Assembly (NCBI GenBank): GCA_964020085.1 | Contig: OZ026600.1 | Coordinates: forward strand, 19,502,694 to 19,566,693 | Direction of reading: 5' to 3' | Length of the DNA: 64,000 bases | From: Micromussa lordhowensis | Taxonomy: Eukaryota > Cnidaria > Anthozoa > Scleractinia > Lobophylliidae | In this document: piece by piece, positions 47,890 through 59,500 of the stretch | Position numbering within the stretch: position 1 is the first letter of the stretch | Layout of the letters: each line of letters begins with the position of its first letter | Notes under the pieces: generated by a model | The model's database searches: none | What the model was told of the DNA's origin: nothing | What the model saw: only the letters and a program-made list of their open reading frames with translations | Translations under genes and position numbers: made by a program

Positions 47890-49560
47890 TATTTTGTCTC
47901 AGCCACTATGGAATAATGTTTTTATTAAGATAGAAAATAAATCTGTGTTTTATAAGTCGTGGTACATAAAAAATTTACGCTACGTCAATGATCTTGTAGA
48001 CGAATCTGGCGTTTTTATGTCACCAACCGAATTGATTAACAAGTTTAACCTAAAGTGTACCTTCTTACAAGCCTATGGCATTATCTGCGCAATTCCAAGC
48101 TCATGGAAGTCAAAGATTAGAGAGTTTGGTAAAACGGTTACTTGTGGTTAAATCTGAAAATATAGAGATATTATTTAAGACAAAAAAGGTGACCAGTTTT
48201 ACTTATGATAGTTTGCGAAAATCGGTTGCCACACAGCCAACTAGGGTGCAGCGTAAATGGGATAAACTTTTACCATCTCCGGTCGAAGATTGGTCTACCT
48301 ACTAGTTATAACCACAGGTTAGGAAGTGCGGGCGAGGGCTATGCATGATTTGTTTCACTGAGGTTAACGAATTCATTGTAAAACAGTGGCGTTGTGTTCT
48401 TTTTCCATTTTGGGCATTTATATTTGCAGGGCAATAAAGGGTTGCAAAGTGTGGGTGATCGTTTTCCCTAAAACGAGACAAAGGGAGCTAAGAGTGGTTT
48501 TACTGACCTTGTGAAACAGTAACACCAGTTTGATTATACACTAGTTCTATTTTGTGTTGGGTTTGACAAAATGGTTATTTTTTCACGTTGTAAATAAAAA
48601 CACTGTTGATTATAAAATGGACATATTGATTTAGTCAAGGTCATTTGATGTAACCCGACAACAACAGACACGGACAGGAAACGTTCCGATCACAAGTTCA
48701 CACGCTCGATTTTGATTGGACGGCGCGCCAGCTATGCATGAGCTGCACGTGATTCTTCGACGAAATAGACGTCGTCCACGTGATAAAATTGTGTTGTGTG
48801 CATTCCAATTTATGGACCGCCACTTCTGCATGAACTGCACGTGATTCTTGACATTCTTAGCTTCAAGAAGGCGAAATTTACATATTATTTGACCCTCAAC
48901 TACATTAAAGATCATTGACTATGGAAGGTGAAACAGCTATGCTTTGGTGAGAATTGTCTTCTGCTTGGTGTTGGTTTCTAGCGGTCAGAACGCCTGTGCT
49001 CAAATTACTGCTGCTTCGTGTTTGTCTCGCGTGGTCAAAGCGCCTGTGCTAAAATTACGTCCTTTCATTTCATTGGTTCTTAGTGTCCCTAAGGACAAAT
49101 ATTTGGAAGGACGACTTTTTTTGCTAAATTCGAGTCACTGCAAGGCTATATAACTGCCGCGCATGCGTTTGAAACCAATGTTGAGATTAGGATTGCGGGC
49201 TCCGCTGGTCGCCCGTAATTAAAGTATCCCTTTTTATGCACGAGTGCTAGCAAGCTAAGAAGCTTTCAATATAGGATATTCCATAGAACTATTGGAACAA
49301 ATGTATTGTTAATGAAAATGGGAATCAAGGATCACGATGATTGCTTTTTTTGTGACAGTAAACCCGAAACCATAGAGCACCTCTTTTGGTACTGTGACCG
49401 GATATTCCCCCTCTGGAACGCCCTCGCGCACTGGATTCGGTCAGTAACAGAAATTGAAATAGAATTTTCCCTTGAATCTGTTCTCTTGGGCTATACAAAC
49501 TGTATGCCTTGTAAAAATGCGATTAATTGTATTATTTTAGTGGTCAAGCAGGCCCGATCA
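47890..49560 (+). pseudogene. LINE ORF2 C-terminus (L1/Tx1-like), split by an insert
   Basis: 47890-48302 encodes QPLWNN, FYKSWYIKNLRYVNDLVDES and KCTFLQAYGIICAIPSSWK, typical of the region after the RT in L1/Tx1-type LINEs, with one frame shift near 48110. 49245-49560 resumes with FQYRIFHRTIGTNVLLMKMG and the zinc-knuckle-like 'CFFCDSKPETIEHLFWYC'. The 0.94 kb between is foreign and holds a diverged duplication (TGCATGARCTGCACGTGATT at about 48734 and 48828). The RT core and 5' part are absent. Confidence 0.75.
48303..49244. other. Insert splitting the LINE tail
   Basis: Non-coding DNA between two collinear LINE parts. It contains two pairs of diverged direct repeats: GCATGARCTGCACGTGATTC, and a 'GCCTGTGCT.AAATTAC' block at about 48991 and 49042. 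No TIRs or tail were defined, so the class is unknown. Confidence 0.45.
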
Positions 49561-49876
49561 GTTGATTATACGGACCAACGAGCGCCGGAGGCTCTCTTTA
49601 CTAGGGAGGTCCGTGGGCATGCCCCCCCGGGAAATTTTGAAAATTAAGTTGTCTGAGACTGCATTTCGTGCGTTTTGAAGGTCAGTATGATAGCAATATA
49701 GGTCGCTAAAAGCGAACCTAAAACTGTGGATATTTGTCAAATTTTGAACTTCAAAATTGATTTTTTTTGGCAAAGAGAATGCTTTACGTATGTATTTTAC
49801 AATGTAGAGAATAACAATGCCAATGTCACTATTTAAAAAAAACAAAAACAGAAATAAAGTTGTAAATCCGTATTGT

Positions 49877-51790
49877 TCACTCGGCTGGCTGCTGATCATC
49901 ACGATCTCTCCTTTGGTGCATCTTGGCAAACAGATCAACTACTATGTCCAGATCAATGTCTGTCAGATAGTGGATGTGCATAAGGGCCAGAGAAGAGAGC
50001 CTCTCTTGTGTCATACTGGCTCTGTTAAAAGTGTGTAGCCGTCTAAGAGCACTTGCGCTTCGTTCGCATTCACAGCTAGTGGCTGGGATGGTACATCAAA
50101 TCTTTAGCAGGACGTAAAGATTGGGATACATGTCTTCATCGCACTCCTTCAAGGCTTTCGCAGCGGTGCTGGGTCTCTCCTCGTTTGGTTTTGAGCTGTA
50201 TCTAAATTAAGAAACAAATATGATTACGAATTGTACACCAGTACAAATTAAGTATTGCACGTACTAAGAATACATTTCTACCTGATCTTCCAGCGAAGCA
50301 GTTCTTGGTCTAATAACTCAGCGGACGGAAGATCATCTTTGTATGCCTCGATGAGGTCATCCACGTTCGGAAGATCTCTCTCACACAGGACTGAAGGCAC
50401 CAGACCAAGAAGACTAGATGCCAGTATAGACAAATCTGTTTATAAGAAAAGAATAACAATTGACACCCTTTAAATCCGACATGAATTAAAGACTTAAAAA
50501 AAGAAACGTTAATGTTATTGCTCCTTTTACCACAAAAACCTGAACAGCAATGTGTAAAATTTTACTCAAAGAGACAACAGTTTTACTTTTCAACTCATTA
50601 CCAGAAAACTGCCCATCCAGTTGGACGTTGATGTGGTTAATTAGTGGCATAGCCACGTTCCTTCGATAATACTCCTCAGGATTGGTAGCTGGGGCGTTGT
50701 CACGATTGGTCTGGCGCCCCACAGCTCTTGGCATAGAAGGCTGAACATTTAGAGCAGAAGCCACTCTGACGGCGTGCTGATAAATATGCGCAAACTTTTC
50801 CTCCATCTTCGAGGCAATGACTTCATAAGTCTTTTTAACATCTGCGATCTACAAAACATAATTTTTTTTATATATTTCATTTTTATTTTTTCTATAATGA
50901 TGTCTCTGTCTTAAAATGTGACGGTCTTGGCGTGTTTTTATATTACTGGTCTTGCCACGTATGTACTTTTGTATTTGAATCCATTAGTTGTGATACATCT
51001 CTAGAACGGTACTTAAAAAATTAATGTTATTGTATAAAACTATTTCCAGTACCTCCTGATATGCCTTGATTATGTCAACTGATTGGCCCTGTAGTTTCAC
51101 TGTTATGCCTGACATGTGGGACATGAACTCGTACAACAAGGAATGATACTATAAAGTCGAAAGACGTTAGACTCCCCAACATCGCTATGGCGTCACCCTT
51201 GCTCTTCGGATCCCACACAGCATCTTGATAATCCTCGCCACATAACTCCCGATTTGCACCATACGCAATGTTTTCCAGGGCGGTGATGATGTAGAGGTGA
51301 GCCTGGTAGAAGTGTGTGTACGCAGTATGTCGTGCTGCCCATCTTGTTCTGCACATGTCTATCAGGCCCTTGCGTCTTGTAGACTCTGGCAACTCCTTTG
51401 TTATGATGGACTGTAGAAGACCTGTCAATGAAACGTTTTTAGTGGATTGTTTTTACAATACTTATAGCAAGTTTATACTAATATTTTTAAAAATATATAA
51501 CATACCCATAAAAGTAACTTGGCTTACCTTCACGCTTTGGACTGCCAAGAAAATACAAGCTGCACTTCTTCAGTTTGTCGATGGCATTCCTGATGTTCGG
51601 CAGTGCACAGCTATGTGAAATCACTAGATTCAAGCAGTGACCACTACAGTGAACATACACAGCGTTTGGCGATTGTTCCCTTATCCGGCGCTGCACCCCC
51701 ACATTGTCACTGGACATATTGGCAGCTCCGTCATATCCCTGTCCCCTGATGTTTGCAATGTCCAGGCCCATATGAAGGGTGGTGGTCGTA
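49877..51790 (-). pseudogene. hAT transposase-like gene, 5'-truncated and damaged
   Basis: Five GT-AG exons on the minus strand: 51528-51790, 51053-51421, 50602-50848, 50282-50435, 49877-50201. Exon A has RGQGYDGAANMS and YVHCSGHCLNLVISHSC. Exon B has CRTRWAARHTAY. Exon C is helical. Exon D has LPNVDDLIEAYKDDLPSAEL. Exon E has the hAT C-terminal dimerisation signature (PATSCECERSASALRRLHTF, MTQERLSSLALMHIHY). The set matches the ZMYM1/52-kDa-repressor-like hAT family. Damage: one base lost near 51147, where VSFL should continue into LYEFMSHMSG, and an in-frame TGA just before CTIPATS (about 50099). The N-terminal zinc finger and the first catalytic region are not found upstream. Confidence 0.8.
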
Positions 51791-52802
51791 CTGTAACAAT
51801 AAAACAACGTTCACCTATCAAACTTTTGAAGGTGAAGCATGTTTTACAACTCAACACGCATGTCCATAAGCTTTAGTTAAAGTTCCGGTATTCTTTCATC
51901 TTCTCAAGGCAAATTCTGGAGGCAAAAATATAATATCAGAGCAACTCAACAAGGTCAACTAAGGTGAACTAGTTTGGGGATTATAACTTTTAGATAAACC
52001 AAGAAAAACATTAAAAAATTCAGCCTCGGCATGCATGAAACCATAGTACACAGGGCAATATTGCGGCAATGCCAACATTCAGTTGCGATCAAGTTTATCG
52101 TTATATTTAAAATCACTACTGATCATTTCAAGCGGTAAATTTACTCACCTGTTTGTCTCAGTTCGCTTCAGTCATTAAGTCAGTTACATATTCAAATAAA
52201 TTGACCTTGAACAGAAGTTCCAGCTCCTTCTACTCATAAGAAACCTTGAAATATTTCTGTGAGGTTTTTCATAAGATTGAGTTCAACTGTTTGAAAATGG
52301 CGCTTAGAGCTCTCCCTCACGTGAGCTAGAACTCTTCACTGATTGGCTTACTTCGTTGCACGGGCCAACCATCGTATCTGTGATTTTCATTCACATAAAC
52401 AGCAATGCTTTTTACATGTAACATTTCGCTATTTGTTTTTGTACTTTTTTTCGGTAAAAACGGAATTTTTTATAGAGGGGGAAGCGAGATATTTGTGGAT
52501 GTTTTTTTTCTTTTACGCTCTCCCCTTTTTGGCAAGGGCCTTAAAAAGCAAAAAAGAAAAAACAACAGAAACAAAAACAAAAAACACTGGGTGCCTGGCT
52601 CGTGGCCTGTTGCAGCTATCTGGTTGGAAAAAATAAACAATTTGGGGAGGGCAAATTTCGGGTCTTCCCAAAATGTTCTGCATCCGCAACAACAACAAAA
52701 ACATCTCTGTAAAAGGCTAATGTCTTCTGTAAATGTTGAAGAACTTAATGTACTGGCCAGCAAATTCTATGTTTACTTGTTTATTTTCACTATGTAGACT
52801 TT
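51791..52802. other. No gene recognised
   Basis: 5' flank of the hAT remnant. A poly-T-rich plus-strand stretch (52440-52580) with mirror frames on both strands is low complexity. The missing 5' exons of the hAT gene were sought here and not found. Confidence 0.45.
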
Positions 52803-53215
52803 AAAAAAATTAATTAAAGATGATTTCCAGTCCGTACTGCGCAGTCTCGGCATCCTAATATTTATAAACATTATAAGTTCCCACTCGATAGAATGCGAAT
52901 CCGTGTGATTCGTTAAGAACCATATACCTTCTCTTCGAGACCTTTCAAATTCGTTTTCCAACAGCTTCATTGATTTTTACAGCTGCGAAATTGTTTCATC
53001 AAGTGATATGAAAATGAACGAAGCATAAATTAAAACTTCGATCGCTTCGCATCCATAATAATGGTGGAGGTTGTTTTGAAACTTTAAATTTTCCTCATGT
53101 AAGTAGTTGCGAAATGTTTACATTTTGTGATGTCCTACGTGAAACAAAACAAAAAACACAAACAAACTCTAGAGAGTGCGCAGTACGGACTGGAAATCAT
53201 CTTTAAAAAAAATTA
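52803..53215. mobile_element. Fold-back element, about 40 bp arms
   Basis: The left arm TTAAAGATGATTTCCAGTCC, then GTACTGCGCAG, recurs as its complement at 53176-53210. The 330 bp centre has no coding signal. It sits just upstream of the CEP170-like first exon, so it may lie in that gene's promoter region. Confidence 0.7.
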
Positions 53216-53521
53216 CAATGCGCGCTTTTTTGAGCCGTCAGTATCACCCTGGGCAGCGGTGGTGTGTTTTCGTGAAAACAACACAATATTTTTTAGATCG
53301 ACCGCCGAGCGCGGGGGAAAAAACTGCAAGAAAAATTGACTTTTTCGGCTTTCTTTTTGTCATCAGCTGAAAGATATTAATAGTGTTTCCTTGATAGCTA
53401 ACTTTGTTCAAATGAAAAGCAGAATGAGTTCAATCTTGAGCTCTTTTTGCGCCGTTGTAAGAGCTTCTTCGTCGAGGACGCATGGGTTGCCGACCAATAC
53501 CTTCGCTCGTTGTCGCTAGCG

Positions 53522-56500
53522 ATGAAGACAGGTGGTAACTGGGCTCTCCTGAGCCCGGAAGGCAATTTTCACAAGCTCTGTGAACCAAACTTTTTCGTAG
53601 GCAGAGAAGATCATATGGATTTAACCCTCAAGGTAGGATTACCGTTCTCTTTGTAGTCAAGTTTTTCCCGATCGCGCCTTCAGCTTTGAAAAGCACGCGA
53701 AAATCTTGTATCGTGCATTTCGTAAATGACTTATCCAGCAGTGTTCGAGGGTTTTGTTTTTATGTTCCTTGTATTGATGCAGTAACATTGCTGTGAGCAT
53801 TAAGTTCTCAGATCATTTGTTGTGTTGTAAATTTCGCCTGCAAACGTTTTGATTGTATTCAAATTATCATACCGTGCAGACGGAAAAAATAATAAAAGGT
53901 GTGAAAAATTGCAAATTTTAAATTAGCAGCGATTCAAGTTTGAGAGGCGGAATTTCAGACAGGTATAGAAATGAATTCGTTGCAAAGAACATTATTCTTT
54001 GCATGTGTAATTTAGGCCCGCAATGTCAAAGTTGATTCGGGAAATTCAGCATTTGATTTCTTTCTTCCAGCAAAGTTATTTCTGATCTATGTAGCCGTAT
54101 GGCACTGCAGTTAAAGGTTTAGGTCACCTGATGGCTATGCAAGCCGTTATTTGCCAGTTAGATTTACACGAAAACATAGATCTTAAACGTTTCAGGCAAC
54201 AAGCACAACAAAACAATATTGTACCAAATGCTACTTTGTACGTTGCGAGAACGTGTGAATACATACTGTACTTGGCACATTCTAGATAACTTTGTAATGG
54301 ATTGTACTTGTTCAAAACGATCAAAGAAGTGTTGGTTGTACCATTCAACCTAATCCTCGCTCTGTCCCCCCCCTCCCCCCCCCCCCTCCTTGTCACACAC
54401 ATGCACACAAACCTTAACCCGTTATTGGAATGGTAGCATAATCGTTACATTCTGGGTAAAACATCCAGCTTGGAGTGCTGGGATTATTGTGGTGTGCTAT
54501 AATAGCCAAGGGCCTTTAACTTTAGGTGCTGCTCAGTCTTGGAAGAGCAGCCAGACATGAAACCTTTCAGGTTGTAAGCTATAGGTGGAGAGCAATACTT
54601 GTAAACAGAAACCTGTAGATACTAGCAATTTGGAACGATTTGGCCCACATGCGGCTGTAGTCTTCCACCTTCACACCCTTCTGTTTTGGTACCTCCTTGA
54701 ACATGCATGGTGGCCGCACCTTTGGTGCAAGATGCCGTCATGAGTGTACTGTCCTGCTGAACTACACAATAAAGCAAAATTAAAAATGATATACATGTAC
54801 ATACTAGTTTTGCAACGCTTTTGAATGGTATACCATGGAATATCTCACAAGTCACTTGTATTTTCTTGGTATACACACAAGCCTTTTACCTGGAGCGAGA
54901 GTTACATAACTATTTTTAACATGCCAGAGAAAATAGAGTGGCCACCACAATCAGTGCGACATACGCACAGCTTATGATGGGAAGGTTGGTTGTAAAACTG
55001 TTGAATATACAACAGCTAAGTATACCAGACAAGTATTCAAAGTTAAGTGCAACAAATTGACGTTCATGCATTGGTATTGAAAAATTTATTACAGTCAAGA
55101 AGTGTGGATAAACAGCATGCAGTAATCACGGTGAACACAGAAGATAGAGAATACAAATTGCATGATCTTGGAACCTTGAATGGCGTAAGTATTGACTCCG
55201 TTGTGTCATATATTTGTTGATAGTTATAAATTACTCATTTTTTCCTACAAATTTGCACTGTCTCTTTCTAGTCTTACTTACCACAGGACTGGTGTACATG
55301 TAATTGAGAATTTTTGCGGTATTGGTAATCCATCAAATATTTTTGCTCACATGCGATTGTTATAAATGTGTCACATGTCTGGATATACCCCAGCTAAAAC
55401 TGGGGAATATCTCAGTGATATTCCCCAATTTTCAAAACCATAAGTGTTGCAAAAAATATTTGAGGGATAATAAACACAGTAGTTTCCACATTTGGGGTGA
55501 AAATATGCTTTGATATTTGTCCTTGGAAACTGCTCACAATTTTCGTAGAGCTATGCTCTCGGAAAACTGTTCACTTTTCCAAACAGATAATGTCTGCTTA
55601 CAAATATCCAAGCATATTTTTACCCCAAATAGAGGCTACTGTTTATATTTTTATTATTAATATGTACGTGTACATTATAACAAGTTAATTATCAGAATAT
55701 AATTCTCTGTGTAAAAGCAGGGAATTGATCATTAATTGAATGTATAATAAATTATATGATAATTTATGTACAAGTATCTAATAATTGACCATCCCCTCAA
55801 TGCAGTGTATGCAGCCAAATTTTATGAACCAAAGTTGTTCCACTGTGGTACATGTTAATATTACATATAGCTGCAACAATCTTTAGTATTTTTGTTGTCA
55901 CTGAGACAAAATCGTATAGTTGTAGTATTTATTTACTTCTTGAAATTTCCTCAGACTTACTCCTTGTTTTTCTTGTTGCAGACTTTTTTGAATGAAGTCA
56001 GAATAAAGCAGCATCCAGTTGATCTTAAGTTGAGAGACAACATTCGATTTGGATATGATATCCTTTACAAACTTAAATTTACTTTAATCCTAGTCACTTA
56101 ACTATAAGAATGCTGTTATATAAAATATGCATCTGGGCTGAGAGAGTGATTGTACAATGTAGACCTGCCAACTTTTTCTGAGTTATAGGCATGAGATTTT
56201 TATCCTTGAGTGCCAGGATTTCAAAGACGACACAAACGCATCTGAGGATTTCCAAAGACATCCAAAATCTTCTAAAGATAGCATTTCCCTGTCCCAGTCT
56301 CAGGACATGTATCACTAAACGCGACCTCACTCCGTCACTCACATTTTTCAATCAGGTGTAAGAAAATTCGGCCTGTAAGCATGAGTCAACGTGCAGGTGT
56401 GCGACTCATGCAGGTGCGAGACTCATGCCTAAGGTGTGAGAGTTGGCAGGTATAGGCTTGTGAGAGTAAAGAACGGTCTTTCTCAAGTACATGTATGACC

Positions 56501-59500
56501 TGACAAAGCATATCAGCTGTATAAATATGAAAAAAGTTTTCAAGTTCTCATGTTGGCATACCACTGTTGTTATATCCTTTTGAGGTAGAGAACAAAATAG
56601 TTCCTTGGCAGTGTGAGTAATTGATGAATTTTCATAATGCTGGCAAAATATTGAAAGCTTGCTGTGAAATTGAACAGAAGGTCTAGATTGACCCTTATAA
56701 AGTTCTGGAGTGCAACAGATGATCGAATGCAGTCAAAGTACTAGATTAATTTAAGTTATAGGAAACCAGAATCAAACTAATCATGGATTTTAACAATCCC
56801 CCCCCCCCCCCCTTGAATAGGCTCACTTATTAAGTACTGTAACTGCAATATGATTGGACACATGTTTTTTTTTTAATTTTTGACGTTAATTGGCACTAGT
56901 AGTTGCAAAGTCATTAATAAGCTAGCATATTTTTGCCTGTGTATAAATTTTTTTTGTCATCTTTTCTCAAGTCTTGTTAAACGACACATTTTGTTGTCAT
57001 GATTCTTTCCTTTAACAGCAATTTGGCTTCCTTTAAATGTTATATGTATGTACTTGTGCTTACAGCTGTAGTTAGCATAGGTAATTTTTTTTGTTTGTTT
57101 TACTGAAACTAATAGAAACTTGTAGTCACTTTCAAGACTAGTGCTTTCAACAATATTTTTTGATGTTTGATGGCTTAAAGATTTGCTCGACCCAATGTTT
57201 TGAAAGCAATAATAAATGAGGTTTATTTATCATGGCTTGCCTTTATTTACAATTATTTCCAATGGAAAATTTTGGAGATTATTTTATAGGCACAAATCAT
57301 TATTTTCTCATAAAAGTCTTAACTGGCTTAACATAAAATTAATCTGCAAAATATTCAGAAAGTAATATGTATTACTAATGATACATGTATCTCTAAAAAA
57401 AATTATCAATATTGAAAGATACATCAGCAGTGACGTTGATCTACATACATGTACTGTGTATTTTTAAAATCATTAATTATAACATTACCATTATCCTCCC
57501 TGGAAATTTGTACCTCTGGAACACATTTGACTGGCCAGAAGAAAAAGAAATTATTTGTAAAACCCTTGATTATGGAATATAAGATGTTTGAATAATATAT
57601 TGACAGACGTTTGTTTTGATTGGGTAATGTGGTACCAGGCATAATACACAGAAATTACCACCGACATAAGTGTATGCAAATTACTTGCAACATGGCAGAA
57701 TTCACTGACAGTTGTTCTCTTTTTGTGGCATTTGAACTATATGTGAAACCTGCTAACCGTCAGTTCTTCGAGATTAAGTTAAGCTGTTATGGATAATCAA
57801 GGGTACAATGCAGCCTTTTGAGCAAGAGAAGGTTTATCTGGTGTATTTTTCAGACACCATTTCCAGAGCAACCGTTAATTATGGTGAACAAAACACATAC
57901 ATTTGCCCTTGTTCATGTACAGCGATATTGCCTCCCTGTTGTCAGCCAGTGGTACAAGAGCAGGTAAAAAAAAACTAAATTTATTTAGGGTTGACCATTT
58001 TGTGATTCAGTGTCACTGATGTGTGTTCAAACTGAATCAAATGTTTGGTTTTGCTAAAATTCTTGATGAAAGGTTAACAATGCTTTATCTAACATACTAT
58101 ATAACATCGTTATAAAGGCCCGGGCCGTAGACGGTCAAATGTGTAGGAAGATATCCAAACTGTAGGTTTTTTTTAATGCAGTAGGTCTGCATTTGTTGTA
58201 CATTTGTAGTTGTGTTAAACATATTATGTATTTTACATGTATTTTTATTTCCCTTGATATTTTTCTGAGTTTTTTTTGTGCCTAATATATTGATCTGTTT
58301 TGCTTCAAAACAGAATTGCTTTTAATAAATTGTATGTAAATTTTTTCCATGCTGTCAAATGACATATAGATCACTTTCATCTCATAAGGCAGTATTATTG
58401 TGTGCAGTGAAGGCCGCTATCTGTTTGAATAACTAATTGAATAATTTTTTGTCATGTTGTCTGTAAAACTTAAGTTGGGAATTGTATTTCCTTGGCCAAT
58501 AAATTTTGTAAGTTAAAAGGAAATAATAATTATTATTTCCTTTTAATGTACAAAAATCACTCTGTCAAGAACTAGAGACTGTAATTATGCTGTTTGAAAT
58601 ATGTGGCAATGTTGGATTTATGTAGCATAGTTGTGTATGTTCTGATCTGTGTTTGAGAATAACTTTCATGCAACTACACCATATGTAAATTTTCTGGATT
58701 TATCTACATGTCCACATACAACACACTGTCATGAATACATGTATATTGAACTTCTTTTTTCAATCTTTTTTTCATAAGAAGCCCCATTTCCTTCCATATT
58801 TGCATTTCTTTTGAGTGCAACACCTTTAGAATTCATACTAACAGCTACAATTCACTAAGCAATCAACTGACAAGAAAAGCTGTATTCATTTAAAAGCCTT
58901 TTGTGGTTAAGACACCTGCAATGTATTGTGGGATTTGTTGACATCAGACTGAGGCTAGCCCCCTGGCAGGTGTTGTTGATGAAACATAGCAGGTGCTCAC
59001 GGGTGGGGTGACGGGTGCCATCAGTCAGGAACAATCAATTCTACTGTCAAGCTAACTCCAAGCAAGAGAGAAATAAATTAAAATTGTCACTGTTTTTTTG
59101 TCAACCACGCTAAAACCTGCTCATTTTGCCCAAAGTAAGCTAGTTCAATTAAATTTGGGCTTTTATGTACATTGTAAAAGTCTTTAATATCAGCTAGGCC
59201 AATGAAGAAATGTTATGAGACAGAAATTGCTAATTAGCATATGAAAGGATTTAAGAGTAAAGCCTTTGTTTGCTTAGAAGCAAGGAACATATTCTTTAAG
59301 TGTGGTTTTGTGACAGTTTAGGGAAGGGTGGATCAGGAAAAAAATATTTGGCTGTTTTTTTACTTTGCTATTAATAGTGATCAGAATTTCCTTTTTTCAT
59401 TTAACTTGAGGTTTTTGTGAACAAAACAGTGATCATCATTCAAATTTCCTGACCTTCTTGGCAGATTTGAATTTATTTGAAGGGATCAGCTGATATGCAA

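Noticed and set aside
52470..52763. Frames through the poly-T/poly-A stretch
   Set aside because: Low-complexity translation on both strands with no conserved pattern.
57854..57963. Alternative reading of exon 4 as TPFPEQPLIMVNKTHTF..
   Set aside because: That frame does not join in phase with exon 3 or with exon 5; the chosen frame fits both neighbours.
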